Positions 32,431-45,484 are shown, counted from the first letter of the stretch. The stretch: DNA of 64,000 bases from Bacillus sp. NTK071 (GCF_017303315.1 NZ_JAFKOI010000002.1:403396-467395); one strand, 5' to 3'. Numbers and translations are program-made. Notes: generated from the letters alone by a model not told the origin.

Positions 32431-32694
32431 TTATCCTTGATGATGAGTAAGATACGATTTAACAAGCTCTTCAATCAATTCGTCTCGTTCAAGCTTGCGA
32501 ATTAAGCTTCTCGCATCATTGTGTCTCGGAATGTAAGCCGGATCCCCAGAAAGGAGGTAACCCACGATCTGGTTAATCGGATTGTAGCCCTTTTCTTGAA
32601 GAGCGCTATAGACGGTGAGCAACACTTCCTGGACATCGTGATTATAAGCGTCGTCTGGAAAATTAAATTTCATTGTTTTGTCCATCGAACTCAT
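32431..32694 (-). CDS. reoM: IreB/ReoM-family regulatory phosphoprotein (YrzL)
   Basis: An 87-residue protein of the DUF965 family. The conserved core [20 protein letters not shown] and [20 protein letters not shown] are present, and the N-terminal [10 protein letters not shown] carries a Thr7, the residue type phosphorylated by the PASTA kinase in Listeria ReoM and Enterococcus IreB. These proteins control peptidoglycan synthesis by acting on MurA stability. It is located between alaS and ruvX as in other Firmicutes. The kinase itself is not in this window. Confidence 0.93.
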   Translation of the reverse strand: MSSMDKTMKFNFPDDAYNHDVQEVLLTVYSALQEKGYNPINQIVGYLLSGDPAYIPRHNDARSLIRKLERDELIEELVKSYLTHHQG

Positions 32695-32772
32695 TCCTTA
32701 CACCTCTTTCTCCGATCCCCATCTAGAATCGTAACTAGTCAACTAACCTTATTGTACACTAATGAAACCAAA

Positions 32773-35406
32773 TTAGGAAATGGATTTCACCCAATCCGCT
32801 GTGTATGCAAGGGCTTCATCCAACTTTTCAGGATTTTTACCGCCAGCTTGTGCCATATCCGGGCGTCCACCGCCACCGCCACCACAGCGAGTAGCAAGTT
32901 CCTTAATTAGCTTCCCTGCATGATAACCTTCTTTTACTAAGTCGTCTGTGATTCCTGCTGCGAGCTGAACTTTTCCGTCTGCTCCGCTTCCTAGTACCAC
33001 AATGACGCTTCCAAGTTGAGATTTCAAGTCATCTACAATACTACGCAAATTGTTCATGTCTGTCTCAATTCGTTTGGCAACAACCTTCACGCCAGCCACT
33101 TCTTGAACATCACTTGCCATTTGTTTCGCTTCAACGTTCGCTAGCTTGGAAGTTAGAGAATCATTTTGTCGCTGTAGATCTCGAATTTGACCTAGTAATG
33201 CTTCTGTACGCGATGGAACGTCCTTTACATTAGATTTTAACAAGTCAGCCGTGTTTTTCAAAATCGACACTTGCTGATTAAGGACCTGGTATGCTCCCTC
33301 ACTTGTTACAGCTTCAATTCTCCGTGTACCTGCACCAATTCCTGATTCAGAAACAACCTTGAAAAGACCAATTTCAGCTGTATTCTGCACATGAGTACCG
33401 CCACACAATTCAAGGCTATAATCTCCAACGCGAACAACTCTTACAGTATCTCCATATTTCTCACCAAATAGAGCCATTGCTCCCATCGCTTTTGCCTCTT
33501 CAATTGGTTTAACCATTGTGTTCACAGGGATATTAGCCCAGATCTGATCATTAACACGTTTTTCAATCTCTTCAAGTTCACTAGACGAAATCTGACCGAA
33601 GTGAGAGAAATCAAAGCGTAGACGTTCTGATCCAACGAGTGACCCAGCTTGATTCACATGATCACCTAAAACATCCTTTAATGCCTGATGAAGTAAGTGA
33701 GTTGCAGTATGATTCTTAACTATTGCAGAACGATTCGTTCGATTAATTTCCGCAATAACTTTTGCACCTGTTTGAATTGAACCAGATTCAATAATTGCTG
33801 TATGCACATGTTGACCATTTGGCGCTTTCTGTACATCTGTAACGCGAAGCTGCACGTCCTCTCCGCGAATGACACCAGGATCTGCAACCTGTCCGCCACT
33901 CTCTGCGTAAAAAGGTGTTTGCTGTAATATCACTTGAACTTCATCGCCCTCGGTTGCTTCCTCAGTAAGCTCTTTGTGCTTCACAATTGCAGCAATCTCT
34001 GTTTCAATCGAACGCTCTTCATAACCAACAAAATCACTTGCTATTGAAATGTCGCCTAGTGCACCGCCCTGAACTTGCATAGAGCCTGTGTCTTGTCGTG
34101 CATCTCTTGCACGCTTTCTCTGCATACCCATTTCTTCTTCGAAACCAGTACGATCGATTTCCAAACCTTCTTCTTCTGCATATTCCTCAGTTAATTCAAC
34201 AGGGAAGCCATACGTATCGTAGAGACGGAATACGTCGCTACCAGAAATCATTTTGTTTCCAGCTTCTTTTTCTTTTTTAATAATGTCAGAAAGAATCGCA
34301 AGACCTTCATTTAGTGTCTCATAGAAACGATCTTCTTCATTCTTAATTACTTTCTGAATGAATTCTTTCTTTTCATTCACTTCTGGATAGAATTCTTTCA
34401 TGATGTCGCCAACTACTGGCACAAGCTCATACATAAATGGACGATTAATACCAATCTGTTTCGCAAATCGAACAGCACGTCGGAGAAGTCTTCTTAATAC
34501 ATATCCTCTTCCCTCATTTGATGGAAGAGCACCATCACCAATAGCGAAAGTTACTGTACGGATATGGTCCGCGACTACTTTGAAGGCTGTATCTCCTTCT
34601 CTAGAATCACCGTATTTCACCTCAGCCATTCGTTCTGTTTCACGAATCGTTGGCATAAAAAGATCTGTATCATAGTTGGTCTTTGCATCCTGGATGACCG
34701 AAACCATTCGCTCTAGACCCATACCGGTATCAATGTTCTTCTTAGGTAGTGGTGTATACGTTCCATCAGGATTATGGTTAAATTGAGAGAAAACAAGGTT
34801 CCATATCTCTAAATAACGTTCATTTTCTCCACCAGGATAAAGCTCTTCTTCAGGATCTTCTGCTCCGGATTCTTCGCCTCGATCATAGAAGATTTCCGTA
34901 TTCGGACCACTTGGCCCTTCACCAATATCCCAGAAATTCCCTTCAAGACGAATAATTCTTTCTTCAGGTAGACCGATTTTTTCACTCCAGATGGTATAAG
35001 CTTCATCATCCTCGGGATGAATTGTTACGGATAATTTGTCAGCATCAAAACCGATCCAGTCCTTGCTAGTGAGAAACTCCCATCCCCATTCGATTGCTTC
35101 CTCTTTGAAGTAATCTCCAATTGAAAAGTTTCCAAGCATTTCGAAGAATGTGTGGTGTCTTGCAGTCTTCCCAACGTTTTCAATATCGTTTGTACGAATT
35201 GACTTCTGCGCGTTAACGATTCTCGGATTATCTGGCGTTACACGTCCATCGAAATATTTTTTGAGCGTAGCGACACCACTATTGATCCAAAGAAGCGTAG
35301 GATCTTCGTGTGGTACAAGGGAAGCACTCGGTTCAACCGAATGGCTTTTTTCTTTAAAGAAATCAAGAAACATTTGTCTTACATCAGCTGAAGTTAGCTC
35401 TTTCAT
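32773..35406 (-). CDS. alaS: Alanyl-tRNA synthetase
   Basis: An 877-residue class II synthetase with editing domain. The catalytic domain begins [13 protein letters not shown] and contains [14 protein letters not shown] near residue 92. The editing domain has the HTATHLLHQ zinc motif near residue 566 and ELCGGTHV near residue 665. The C-terminal DHHA1 domain ends with a Gly-rich stretch before RPDMAQAGG. The start ATG has AAGGAGG upstream. Expression is set by a T-box leader (35470-35741). All catalytic and editing motifs are intact. Confidence 0.97.
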   Translation of the reverse strand: MKELTSADVRQMFLDFFKEKSHSVEPSASLVPHEDPTLLWINSGVATLKKYFDGRVTPDNPRIVNAQKSIRTNDIENVGKTARHHTFFEMLGNFSIGDYFKEEAIEWGWEFLTSKDWIGFDADKLSVTIHPEDDEAYTIWSEKIGLPEERIIRLEGNFWDIGEGPSGPNTEIFYDRGEESGAEDPEEELYPGGENERYLEIWNLVFSQFNHNPDGTYTPLPKKNIDTGMGLERMVSVIQDAKTNYDTDLFMPTIRETERMAEVKYGDSREGDTAFKVVADHIRTVTFAIGDGALPSNEGRGYVLRRLLRRAVRFAKQIGINRPFMYELVPVVGDIMKEFYPEVNEKKEFIQKVIKNEEDRFYETLNEGLAILSDIIKKEKEAGNKMISGSDVFRLYDTYGFPVELTEEYAEEEGLEIDRTGFEEEMGMQRKRARDARQDTGSMQVQGGALGDISIASDFVGYEERSIETEIAAIVKHKELTEEATEGDEVQVILQQTPFYAESGGQVADPGVIRGEDVQLRVTDVQKAPNGQHVHTAIIESGSIQTGAKVIAEINRTNRSAIVKNHTATHLLHQALKDVLGDHVNQAGSLVGSERLRFDFSHFGQISSSELEEIEKRVNDQIWANIPVNTMVKPIEEAKAMGAMALFGEKYGDTVRVVRVGDYSLELCGGTHVQNTAEIGLFKVVSESGIGAGTRRIEAVTSEGAYQVLNQQVSILKNTADLLKSNVKDVPSRTEALLGQIRDLQRQNDSLTSKLANVEAKQMASDVQEVAGVKVVAKRIETDMNNLRSIVDDLKSQLGSVIVVLGSGADGKVQLAAGITDDLVKEGYHAGKLIKELATRCGGGGGGRPDMAQAGGKNPEKLDEALAYTADWVKSIS

Positions 35407-35469
35407 AAAACATCCTCCTTAAATTGGTATAAACGAAAATTCATCCGAGAGGTGTGAGCTTTTTCCATA

Positions 35470-35741
35470 CAAAAAAACTCCCACCCCTGAATAAATCAGG
35501 GACGAGAGTTTCATAAGCTCACGCGGTACCACCCTGGTTATAAGCAAACTTGCGCCTATCACCTCAAGCGACCGTAACGAGGTCGAGACGGCGGGGATTA
35601 ATCCGCACTCAGGATTAGCGTTCTGCTGATCTAATTCCTAAAGCTCTTCCAGCCATGGAGCTTCTCTCTAGTGAATACGTTCGTATTCAGGAATAGTGTT
35701 CAACATACTCGATCCGTCAATGTGTTCTTTTGTTAATCTCT
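35470..35741 (-). promoter_or_regulatory. T-box leader of alaS
   Basis: The minus-strand leader holds the T-box AACCAGGGTGGTACCGCGT (35521-35539) and an AGAGAG distal Stem I element near 35663. It also has a candidate specifier codon GCU (35617-35619) for alanine in the usual GAAC-NNN context. It ends in a terminator with stem CCCTGA/TCAGGG inside a longer helix, followed by seven T. Uncharged tRNA-Ala should favour the antiterminator. Confidence 0.93.
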
Positions 35742-35747
35742 GCGATT

Positions 35748-35777
35748 ATTATAGTCAGAGCAGCAATCGTTTGTCAA
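35748..35777 (-). promoter_or_regulatory. Promoter of the alaS T-box leader
   Basis: TTGACA (35772-35777) and TATAAT (35748-35753) on the minus strand, 18 bases apart, both perfect. The -35 overlaps the stop of the upstream yrrI gene. Confidence 0.85.
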
Positions 35778-36838
35778 TCGCTTACGTCATGCTTATTACG
35801 ATAAAGTATGAGCGCTTTTAATACAGCAAGTACTGGTACAGCCAAAATGAGACCAATGACGCCAGCTATTTCCCCGCCTGCAAGAAGTCCAAAGATAATA
35901 ATAACAGGGTGAATGTGAAGACTTTTCCCAACAATATACGGAGAAAGGATGTTGCTTTCAATAAATTGTAAGATGATAATCACCACTACCGTTATGATCA
36001 CCATTTTCATTGAAACAGTTGATGCAATCAAAAGTGCAGGTGCAGCACCAAGGAAAGGTCCAAAGTATGGAATAATATCTGTTACACCAACAATAACACC
36101 TAAGAGAATTGCATACGGCAATTTAATCAGCCAGAAGCCTAGCGCTGCCAGTACACCGAGTACTGTAATAACAAAAAACTGACCTCGAATGTAATTTCCT
36201 AGTGACTCGTCAATACGAACCAGCAACTCTTTACCTGGCTTCCTCCACTTTGGAGGAGTTATTCGCCACGCCGTTTTCTTAAGCGTTTCGAAATCTTTTA
36301 GTAAATAGAAAACAATAAAAGGGATGATCATAATCACGAAAAATGAGCTTAACAGTTTTTTAGCAAGCTCTATCGCAAGCGTAAGTGTGTGATTTACTGT
36401 ATTCTCGACATCTTGAAATGCCTGATCTATTTTACCTTGAAGAGCTGGTGGTAAATTAGCCGTATAATCATACATATGATGAACCGTATCACGATACGTA
36501 TCCATAAACACCGGGACATTGTCCATTAACTCTTGAGACTGCTTAACAATATGAGGCACACCTTTAAATATCGCATAACCTGTTCCACCAAAAAATAGAA
36601 CATAGATTAAGAGAACAGCGATGCCTCTCGGAAGTCCTTCTTTATGGATTCTTTCAACAATGGGATGAAGTAGGTACGTGATGAGTGAAGCGATAAGAAA
36701 AGGAACAAGTAAAACTGTCAACACTTGTATTGCAGGCTTCCAGATAGGCGAAAGTTTAAGAAGCAAATAGACACATAGAAAAACGAGCAGAAGGGTTGTT
36801 AAATAAATGAGCCAGTTAAGGTTCCATTCTCGTTTCAA
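35774..36838 (-). CDS. yrrI: AI-2E-family transporter-like membrane protein (YrrI)
   Basis: A 354-residue membrane protein with about eight helices: three at the N-terminus, a long soluble helical stretch (residues 95-165) and a C-terminal bundle. That bundle has DIIPYFGPFLGAAPAL near residue 255 and the GGEIAGVIGLILAVPVLAV signature near residue 318. These mark the AI-2 exporter/PerM (DUF20) family. The true substrate is unproven for most members. It lies upstream of alaS like yrrI in B. subtilis. Confidence 0.9.
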   Translation of the reverse strand: MKREWNLNWLIYLTTLLLVFLCVYLLLKLSPIWKPAIQVLTVLLVPFLIASLITYLLHPIVERIHKEGLPRGIAVLLIYVLFFGGTGYAIFKGVPHIVKQSQELMDNVPVFMDTYRDTVHHMYDYTANLPPALQGKIDQAFQDVENTVNHTLTLAIELAKKLLSSFFVIMIIPFIVFYLLKDFETLKKTAWRITPPKWRKPGKELLVRIDESLGNYIRGQFFVITVLGVLAALGFWLIKLPYAILLGVIVGVTDIIPYFGPFLGAAPALLIASTVSMKMVIITVVVIIILQFIESNILSPYIVGKSLHIHPVIIIFGLLAGGEIAGVIGLILAVPVLAVLKALILYRNKHDVSD

Positions 36839-36863
36839 TGACTATTCCTCCCGCAATGGTAAT

Positions 36864-37052
36864 CTACAATTCAATACGCATGTCATAGTCTTCAAACAGA
36901 TCGTCAAGTGAGGTAAGGGACCCATCCTCTTCAACCTGATGAAGAGAAAGAACGCCTTTTACAATCGACATCTCTACGAAACAGCTCCAACAATAGAATT
37001 GATTCGCACCAATTTTTCCGATATTTTTACTTTTGCAATTTGGACATACCAT
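36864..37052 (-). CDS. Small zinc-ribbon protein (YrzR-like)
   Basis: A 62-residue protein with two Cys pairs, VCPNC near the start and YCWSC about 18 residues on, forming a four-Cys zinc ribbon, then an acidic SLDDLFEDYD end. I chose ATG 37052, nine bases after AGGAGG; ATG 37058 is only three bases from it. It precedes yrrI and probably shares a transcript with it. Similar to the small YrzR protein of the same B. subtilis region, by memory. Role unknown. Confidence 0.7.
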   Translation of the reverse strand: MVCPNCKSKNIGKIGANQFYCWSCFVEMSIVKGVLSLHQVEEDGSLTSLDDLFEDYDMRIEL

Positions 37053-37187
37053 TTCCATATGCCTCCTATTCCAGCATTTTAAAAAGATATACACAATCTT
37101 GCCCATTTGAATATGATTCTATACTGATAGCTGATTCAAACGCCTCTTCACTCTAATAAAAAGGAAATTTCTTAAATAATGTTGCTT

Positions 37188-37250
37188 TTGCTATAAGAGT
37201 AGTTGTTGATGTCCGCTCCAGAATGCTCGCTTTCCGCGGGAGTCGAGTAT
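37188..37250. repeat. Dispersed intergenic repeat, copy 2
   Basis: TTGCTATAAGAGTAG is followed by CGCTCCAGAATGCTCGCTTT and CCGCGGG, closely matching 31567-31612. It lies in the 265-bp gap between recD2 and the zinc-ribbon gene, which has no supportable ORF besides. Confidence 0.62.
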
Positions 37251-37344
37251 CTCCCTCTCCAATCAACATTGAAGTGTGAGTTTTACTACAAACCCGTTTT
37301 AAGAAACAATTTTTAGAAAAGAGCTTTTGGAAAACAACCAAAAA

Positions 37345-37370
37345 AAAAGACAGAGGATGTACCTCTGACT
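37345..37370 (-). terminator. Terminator of recD2
   Basis: GACAGAGG pairs with CCTCTGAC (one mispair at the base) around ATGTA; on the minus strand a long T run follows. Confidence 0.85.
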
Positions 37371-37371
37371 T

Positions 37372-39642
37372 TTAGATCGATTCTTCAATTGTAGTTTGTT
37401 CACCAATCATTTCTTGCAACTTCTCAGTTAACCTCGTATTTCTATCCTGATCATCTTCCGTTTGAATAGCAAGTTTAATGGCATCTTCTTCACCGCAAAG
37501 AATCAAATAATCTTTACTTCTTGTAACCGCGGTATAAAGAAGGTTTTTACGTAGCATACGATAATAACCTCTCACTATCGGAAGAACAACAATCGGGAAT
37601 TCACTCCCCTGTGACTTATGAATGGAACAGCAGTAAGCGTGTGTTAATTGATTGAAGTCTGGACGATCATAAACAACTTCTTGCCCATCAAACGAAACGA
37701 CCAGTTGGTCCTGCTTTTCAACATTCTCCTTAGCAAAGAAAATAGAAACAATTTCACCCATATCACCGTTATAAACATTTTCTTCAGGATTATTGACGAG
37801 TTGAAGTACTTTATCTCCAACTCTGTAAACAAGATCACCATGTGGAAGTTCCCTTCGCTGTTCAGAAGGAGGATTAAATAGCTTCTGGAGCTCTTGGTTT
37901 AGCCGATCAACTCCCGCTGAACCTCTATACATTGGTGCAAGTACCTGAATGTCTCTCGGAGAGTACCCTTTCCGAAGCGCATTTCCGCAAACTTGAGACA
38001 CCACTTCAATAATTTGCGCTTGAGAACAAGGGAAAAATCTTCTGTCAGGTGTAGGCTGATGAAATTCTTTCGGCAGTTGGCCTTCCTTTATTGAGTGGGC
38101 AAGATCAATAATAGAAGAACCCTCCGCCTGACGATATATATCCGTTAACTTGCTTACAGGAACAGCATTCGAATCAATCATATCTTTTAGCACCTGACCA
38201 GGGCCAACGGAAGGAAGCTGGTCTTCATCACCAACTACAATCACTTGAATTTGAGGAGGAAGAGATTTAAAAAGTTGATTGGCTAACCACACATCAACCA
38301 TTGAAACTTCGTCTACAATGAGTAATCGCCCTTCAATTGGATTATTCTCATCATGCTCAAAACCAGCTTCTCCCTTCCAACCAAGCAATCTATGTATTGT
38401 AAAAGCGGGAAGACCGGTCGCTTCACTCATACGCTTTGCTGCCCTTCCTGTAGGTGCAACAAGCAGCACTGGAAAAGGGTTATCTTTTGAATAATCTTTC
38501 GGCTCAAGTGAAAGACCATTCAATTCAGCATACAGTTCAACAATTCCCTTAATCACCGTCGTTTTTCCGGTACCTGGTCCTCCGGTAAGAATCATGAACG
38601 GTGAAGCAATCGCTTTTTGCACAGCATCTCGTTGCGACGGAGCATATTGAATACCTAGTCGCTCTTCAAGTTCACCTAGAGCTCGATAGAATTCTGACTC
38701 AGGAAAAGAATCTGCATACTCCGTTTGAGACATCACTTTATTTAATCCCGTTACAAGACCTTTTTCAGCATAATAAAGAGAATGCAAGTAGATTCTCTCT
38801 CGATCAAGAATCAGCTTATCAGCTTCATAAAGTGATATAAGTTCTCTTGAAATATCAGCTTCATCAAGCTTGTCCCCTAGCAACTCATCGACTGATTTCA
38901 CAAGCGCATCGTACTCAAGATACACATGCCCTTCCTGAAGGGTCTGTTCATTCAATGTGTGAAGACAGGCAGCTCTTATTCTGTCAGGATGCTTTCCTTC
39001 AATACCAATTGCTCTGCCAAGTTCATCTGCACGTCTGAAACCAATACCCTCTACGTCTTGAATCAATTGGTACGGATTTGTTTCAACAACTTCTAGTGTT
39101 TCTTGTTTATATGCCTTAAAAACTTTCATGGATAGCTTTGGACCAAATCCAAGTTCTGTCAGCCGAATCATAATCTGATCAAGCCCCTGATGTTCCATAA
39201 GAGAATCATAGAGACTCTTAGCCTTTTCTTCAGTCAGCTTCGGAACTTTGCTTAAAATAGAAGGCTCCCTCATGATTTTAGCAATTGCGCGTTCCCCTAA
39301 CGTATCGACAATCGCTTCAGCTGTCTTCTCACCGATACCATGAAATAGATCACTTGATAAATATTGAACTAGTCCAGGCTTTGATTCAGGAAGCTGCCTT
39401 TCAAATGACTCGACAGAATATTGTTTCCCATATCGAGGATGATCTGTGAATCGACCATAGAATATATACGTTTCATCCTCAAGTAATCTTGGAATCATAC
39501 CATTTACGACTACTTCACGTTCATCATAGGCCTCATTTGTTTCGGCAATACGAAGTCTTGCCACCCCATACAAACTCTCCTCATTAAAAAAGATCATTTG
39601 AATCGGTCTTCCTTTGATGTATCCTTTTTGCGGCTCAACCAT
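37372..39642 (-). CDS. recD2: ATP-dependent RecD2-type DNA helicase (YrrC)
   Basis: A 756-residue superfamily 1B helicase, 5'-3' polarity in characterised members, acting in DNA repair and replication without RecBC. An N-terminal OB-like and helix-hairpin-helix region (GIGEKTAEAIVDTLG near 102, GIGFRRADELG near 199) precedes the motor. The motor has Walker A GGPGTGKTT near residue 360, LIVDEVSMVD near residue 455 and the C-terminal HKSQGSEFPIVVLP and YTAVTRSK motifs. It is somewhat shorter than the ~800 residues of B. subtilis YrrC. GGGGAG precedes the ATG. Confidence 0.94.
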   Translation of the reverse strand: MVEPQKGYIKGRPIQMIFFNEESLYGVARLRIAETNEAYDEREVVVNGMIPRLLEDETYIFYGRFTDHPRYGKQYSVESFERQLPESKPGLVQYLSSDLFHGIGEKTAEAIVDTLGERAIAKIMREPSILSKVPKLTEEKAKSLYDSLMEHQGLDQIMIRLTELGFGPKLSMKVFKAYKQETLEVVETNPYQLIQDVEGIGFRRADELGRAIGIEGKHPDRIRAACLHTLNEQTLQEGHVYLEYDALVKSVDELLGDKLDEADISRELISLYEADKLILDRERIYLHSLYYAEKGLVTGLNKVMSQTEYADSFPESEFYRALGELEERLGIQYAPSQRDAVQKAIASPFMILTGGPGTGKTTVIKGIVELYAELNGLSLEPKDYSKDNPFPVLLVAPTGRAAKRMSEATGLPAFTIHRLLGWKGEAGFEHDENNPIEGRLLIVDEVSMVDVWLANQLFKSLPPQIQVIVVGDEDQLPSVGPGQVLKDMIDSNAVPVSKLTDIYRQAEGSSIIDLAHSIKEGQLPKEFHQPTPDRRFFPCSQAQIIEVVSQVCGNALRKGYSPRDIQVLAPMYRGSAGVDRLNQELQKLFNPPSEQRRELPHGDLVYRVGDKVLQLVNNPEENVYNGDMGEIVSIFFAKENVEKQDQLVVSFDGQEVVYDRPDFNQLTHAYCCSIHKSQGSEFPIVVLPIVRGYYRMLRKNLLYTAVTRSKDYLILCGEEDAIKLAIQTEDDQDRNTRLTEKLQEMIGEQTTIEESI

Positions 39643-39669
39643 AAGATCTTCTCCCCAATAACTTAGAAT

Positions 39670-40338
39670 TTAATTGTTATTGTTCATCGCTTGTTCCATT
39701 TGCTTCTTGCCGTTACCTGCTAGGAGGTGATCTGGTTGAATAGCAAGTGCTTTGTCAAAGCAACTTATCGCTTTTGTTAAATCTTCCTGATAAGCGTAGC
39801 TTACACCAAGATTAAACCATGCATCAGCATGCTCTGGGTCTTCCACCACAACTCTCTCAAATTGTGGCAATGCTACTTCGACTGCTCCTTCTTGAGCAAG
39901 GCAAAGCGCATACTGGAATCTAGCTTCTGTATCAGCCTCATTTAATTCAACTGCACGTTGGAAAAACGGAAGGGCTAGACGCATCGCATCCTGCATAACA
40001 AAGCACTGTCCAATCATAAAGTGAACATCACTTTGATCAAGTCCCTGTTGTATAGCATTCTGATACATATCCGCAGCATCTTTGTATTGTTCAAGCTCAA
40101 AGAAAGCATTTCCGGCACCATAATAAGCCGTCCCTTGAGTTTCATCAAGATCAATCGCTTTCTCGAAATAAGCAACTGCCTGTTTAATTTCTCCAGCCTG
40201 TGCAAGTAGATTTCCAATATTCGTATAAGCAATCGGATCATTTGGATTCTCTTCAATTGCTTCATAAAGAAGCGTTACTGCTTTTTCAAGCTCTCCATTA
40301 TTCATTGCTTCTATTGCTAATTCATTCTTATTACTCAT
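39670..40338 (-). CDS. yrrB: TPR-repeat protein (YrrB)
   Basis: A 222-residue protein built almost wholly of tetratricopeptide repeats, about six, each with the W/Y-LG-Y-A-F-P type pattern (for example DPIAYTNIGNLLAQAGEIKQ and DAWFNLGVSYAYQEDLTKA). It should be a cytosolic interaction scaffold. The order mnmA-yrrB-recD2 agrees with B. subtilis. No signal peptide or catalytic domain. Partner unknown. Confidence 0.88.
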   Translation of the reverse strand: MSNKNELAIEAMNNGELEKAVTLLYEAIEENPNDPIAYTNIGNLLAQAGEIKQAVAYFEKAIDLDETQGTAYYGAGNAFFELEQYKDAADMYQNAIQQGLDQSDVHFMIGQCFVMQDAMRLALPFFQRAVELNEADTEARFQYALCLAQEGAVEVALPQFERVVVEDPEHADAWFNLGVSYAYQEDLTKAISCFDKALAIQPDHLLAGNGKKQMEQAMNNNN

Positions 40339-40407
40339 TATAAAAAACTCCTTATATCTTTAGCTTAATCTCTAGTTTAGCATAACTTGGCGACAGTTTC
40401 CCCACCC

Positions 40408-40443
40408 CAAAAAACAGCCTCATTTCAATTTGAAATGAGGCTT
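40408..40443 (-). terminator. Terminator of mnmA
   Basis: AGCCTCATTTC pairs with GAAATGAGGCT on the minus strand, then GTTTTTT. Confidence 0.9.
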
Positions 40444-40447
40444 AGTG

Positions 40448-42749
<2,302 letters not shown>

Positions 42750-42788
42750 TACTCTTCACCTCTTAATACCAGCAACTCACTGGTTATG

Positions 42789-43208
42789 CTAAATATAGAA
42801 CATGTAGCTGTCTTGCTCCCCTTCACCTTCATATGTTGCAAGGTCTTCAAGGGTAGTCGAGTCCAGCACATCTTTAACCGCATCTCTAATTTTCAACCAG
42901 AGATCACGTTTCGCAGGTTCTTCATCATCCATTACTTCAACTGGACTAATCGGGCCTTCTAGAACACGAATAATATCTCCAGCCGTAATTGTGCTTGCAT
43001 CCTGCGCAAGAATATAGCCACCATAAGCACCGCGCACGCTCTTTACAAGACCTGCGTTTCGAAGTGGTGCAACAAGTTGCTCAAGATAATGCTCAGATAA
43101 ATCTTTACTTCTTGCAATGGATTTAAGCGAAATAGGACCTTCACCGTGCTTTTTTGCTAACTCCATCATAATGGTTAATCCGTATCTTCCTTTTGTCGAT
43201 ATCTTCAT
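42789..43208 (-). CDS. cymR: Rrf2-family cysteine metabolism repressor CymR
   Basis: A 139-residue regulator, the master repressor of cysteine and sulfur genes in Bacillus, acting with CysK. The winged helix spans residues 1-75 (KISTKGRYGLTIMMELA, LSEHYLEQLVAPLR, SVRGAYGGYILA). It has no cluster-binding cysteines, unlike NsrR, in line with CymR. I chose ATG 43208 after AGAGGTG. The gene's first 68 bases overlap the end of the upstream membrane protein gene. The yrrT-mcc operon at 21-25 kb is a known target class. Confidence 0.95.
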   Translation of the reverse strand: MKISTKGRYGLTIMMELAKKHGEGPISLKSIARSKDLSEHYLEQLVAPLRNAGLVKSVRGAYGGYILAQDASTITAGDIIRVLEGPISPVEVMDDEEPAKRDLWLKIRDAVKDVLDSTTLEDLATYEGEGEQDSYMFYI

Positions 43209-43845
43209 TTCTTCCACCTCTTTCTATCAATCGAGCCACAAGCATCTTGCAGTGAGGCAATGAATAGCCAACAATCGGTCCAATCGTTACACAAAATAAG
43301 AGTGTTCCAATATTCACAGGACCCTTCAAGAGCCAGCCAAGAGTTAGCACAACCATTTCCATTGAAAGCCTGATATGCTGTACTTTCCAACCTATCCTCT
43401 CAGTTAAAACGAGCATAAGGCTATCTCGTGGACCGGCTCCTCTATCTGCTGCAATATACAATCCAATTCCATACCCCATAATGAGAATACCACTGATCAG
43501 CATGATCAGTTTTCCAATTAGTTGATCTGGTGTCTTAAGAATTGGAAGCCATAGATATAAATCAATGAATAAACCAACCAGTAACATGTTAAGAAAAGCA
43601 CCGGGTTTCGGCCAGGACCGCTCTAGTAAAGACGTCGATCCAATGATGACAAAACCAATGATAATCGACCATGTTCCAATCGTTAATCCAAATTGTTGGT
43701 AAAGACCAATGTGAAAAACATCCCATGGTGCACTTCCGACTTCTGCACGAATCATGAGTGCGATCCCAAATGCCATTACAAGAAGACCAACTGTAAAAAC
43801 AGCCCAGCTCATCCAGAACCACGACGCTTTGTTTCCTGGTTTCAT
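43141..43845 (-). CDS. YczE/YyaS/YitT-family membrane protein
   Basis: A 234-residue integral membrane protein with five or so helices and the family signatures GLLVMAFGIALMIRAEVGSAPWDV near residue 20 (as two parts) and YIAADRGAGPRDSLML near residue 131. The last ~22 residues (from the DKRKIRINH segment) are translated from DNA that also encodes the CymR N-terminus in another frame. They are hydrophilic and not typical of the family, so the natural C-terminus seems extended. Substrate or function unknown. Confidence 0.82.
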   Translation of the reverse strand: MKPGNKASWFWMSWAVFTVGLLVMAFGIALMIRAEVGSAPWDVFHIGLYQQFGLTIGTWSIIIGFVIIGSTSLLERSWPKPGAFLNMLLVGLFIDLYLWLPILKTPDQLIGKLIMLISGILIMGYGIGLYIAADRGAGPRDSLMLVLTERIGWKVQHIRLSMEMVVLTLGWLLKGPVNIGTLLFCVTIGPIVGYSLPHCKMLVARLIERGGRNEDIDKRKIRINHYDGVSKKAR

Positions 43846-43991
43846 TTTATCCCTCTTTACTCAATCTTAACTCATTTATTCGCCATTGATTCTGTTAGTA
43901 AACCTTCGCTATTATAGCATGAACCGGTTTTTCTTGCATTTCCAAAAGACGTATAGTATGTTTCAACTATCTATGAAAGGACGGGTTTTTG

Positions 43992-45335
43992 ATGGATTTA
44001 TTTGATTATTCTCCTGACAAGAACAACACTTCTTCTGGACCGCTTGCAAGCAGAATGCGCCCCAGGTCCATAGAAGAATTTATCGGGCAAGATCATATAA
44101 TCGGTGACGGAAAGTTATTACGAAGAGCGATTCAAGCAGATCAGCTAACACCGATGATTTTTTTCGGTCCTCCTGGGACAGGCAAAACAACACTCGCTCG
44201 CATCATCGCAAACACGACATCTGCTCATTTCGAGCAATTAAATGCTGTCACTTCAGGTGTAGCTGATATTAGAAGACTAACATCAGAAGCCAAAGATAGA
44301 TTGAAAATGGATGATAGAAGAACGGTGCTTTTCATTGATGAGATTCACCGCTTTAATAAATCACAACAGGATGCCCTCCTGCCATTTGTCGAAGATGGAA
44401 CAATCGTTCTAATTGGTGCTACAACTGAGAGCCCGATGTTCGAAATTAATCCCGCTCTTCTATCTCGTTCAAGATTATTTCGATTCGAATATCTTAATGA
44501 AACGACAATAAAAGATATTTTGCATCAAGCCATTCATGATCAAGACCGTGGGTTTGGTAGATATGATATTGAGATTCTAGATTCAGCGATCGAACACCTC
44601 ATTGATGTATCTAATGGAGACGCTCGAACCGCGCTAAACGCACTTGAACTTGCCGTATTAACAACTACCCCAGATGAAAACGGGAAGCTCGTTATCACGC
44701 TTGCTATTGCAGAAGAGTCAATTCAACAGCGCGTATTACAATATGACAAAGATAGTGACAATCACTATGATACTGTCTCAGCTTTTATTAAAAGTATACG
44801 AGGATCTGATGCAGACGCTACATTATACTGGCTCGCCAAAATGATTTATGCAGGTGAGGATCCGCGTTTTATCGCAAGAAGATTATACGTTCACGCTGCT
44901 GAGGATATTGGGCTAGCCGATCCAAATGCACTTCTCGTAGCACATGCAGCAAGCTACGCTGTTGAGTTCATTGGCATGCCAGAAGCTAGAATTCCACTTG
45001 CAGAAGCAGCACTATATCTAGCCACTGCTCCAAAAAGCAATGCTGTCATTAAAGGAATTGACTCAGCCCTTGAAGCAGTGAAAAAAGAGAAAAGCGGCAC
45101 AGTTCCAGTTCATTTAAGAGATTCTCACTACAAAGGAGCATCCGAACTAGGACATGGAATAGACTACAAATATCCTCATAGTTTCCCTGGAGGTTATGTG
45201 CCACAACAATATCTTCCTGACCACATGACTCGTAAAACGTTCTACAAACCTACTGACCGGGGTCATGAACGTACCGTTCAAAAAAGACTGGATTACTTCG
45301 CAGAACGGATTAAATCAGATAATAAGAAAGCTTAA
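43992..45335 (+). CDS. rarA: Replication-associated recombination protein RarA
   Basis: A 447-residue AAA+ ATPase related to clamp loaders, acting at stalled replication forks. Walker A is GPPGTGKTT near residue 56, Walker [10 protein letters not shown] near residue 114, sensor segment GATTESP near residue 139. The C-terminal tetramerisation domain includes [18 protein letters not shown] near residue 293. I chose ATG 43992 over the preceding TTG. It is divergent from the YczE-type gene and cymR, as yrvN is in B. subtilis. Confidence 0.96.
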   Translation: MDLFDYSPDKNNTSSGPLASRMRPRSIEEFIGQDHIIGDGKLLRRAIQADQLTPMIFFGPPGTGKTTLARIIANTTSAHFEQLNAVTSGVADIRRLTSEAKDRLKMDDRRTVLFIDEIHRFNKSQQDALLPFVEDGTIVLIGATTESPMFEINPALLSRSRLFRFEYLNETTIKDILHQAIHDQDRGFGRYDIEILDSAIEHLIDVSNGDARTALNALELAVLTTTPDENGKLVITLAIAEESIQQRVLQYDKDSDNHYDTVSAFIKSIRGSDADATLYWLAKMIYAGEDPRFIARRLYVHAAEDIGLADPNALLVAHAASYAVEFIGMPEARIPLAEAALYLATAPKSNAVIKGIDSALEAVKKEKSGTVPVHLRDSHYKGASELGHGIDYKYPHSFPGGYVPQQYLPDHMTRKTFYKPTDRGHERTVQKRLDYFAERIKSDNKKA

Positions 45336-45364
45336 CAGCAGTGCATAAGCACTGCTGTTTTTCT
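45334..45364 (+). terminator. Terminator of rarA
   Basis: AACAGCAGTGC pairs with GCACTGCTGTT around ATAA, followed by T residues, overlapping the rarA stop. Confidence 0.9.
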
Positions 45365-45484
45365 TTGCATTCTTACAATCTATCTCATTTTCACAAGACT
45401 TCTGTATAAATTCTTTCATACTGGCAAAGCTATGATTACTTTCAAAACGCTATGAAGTGAACAATATAAAGGAGCTGAATGTAA

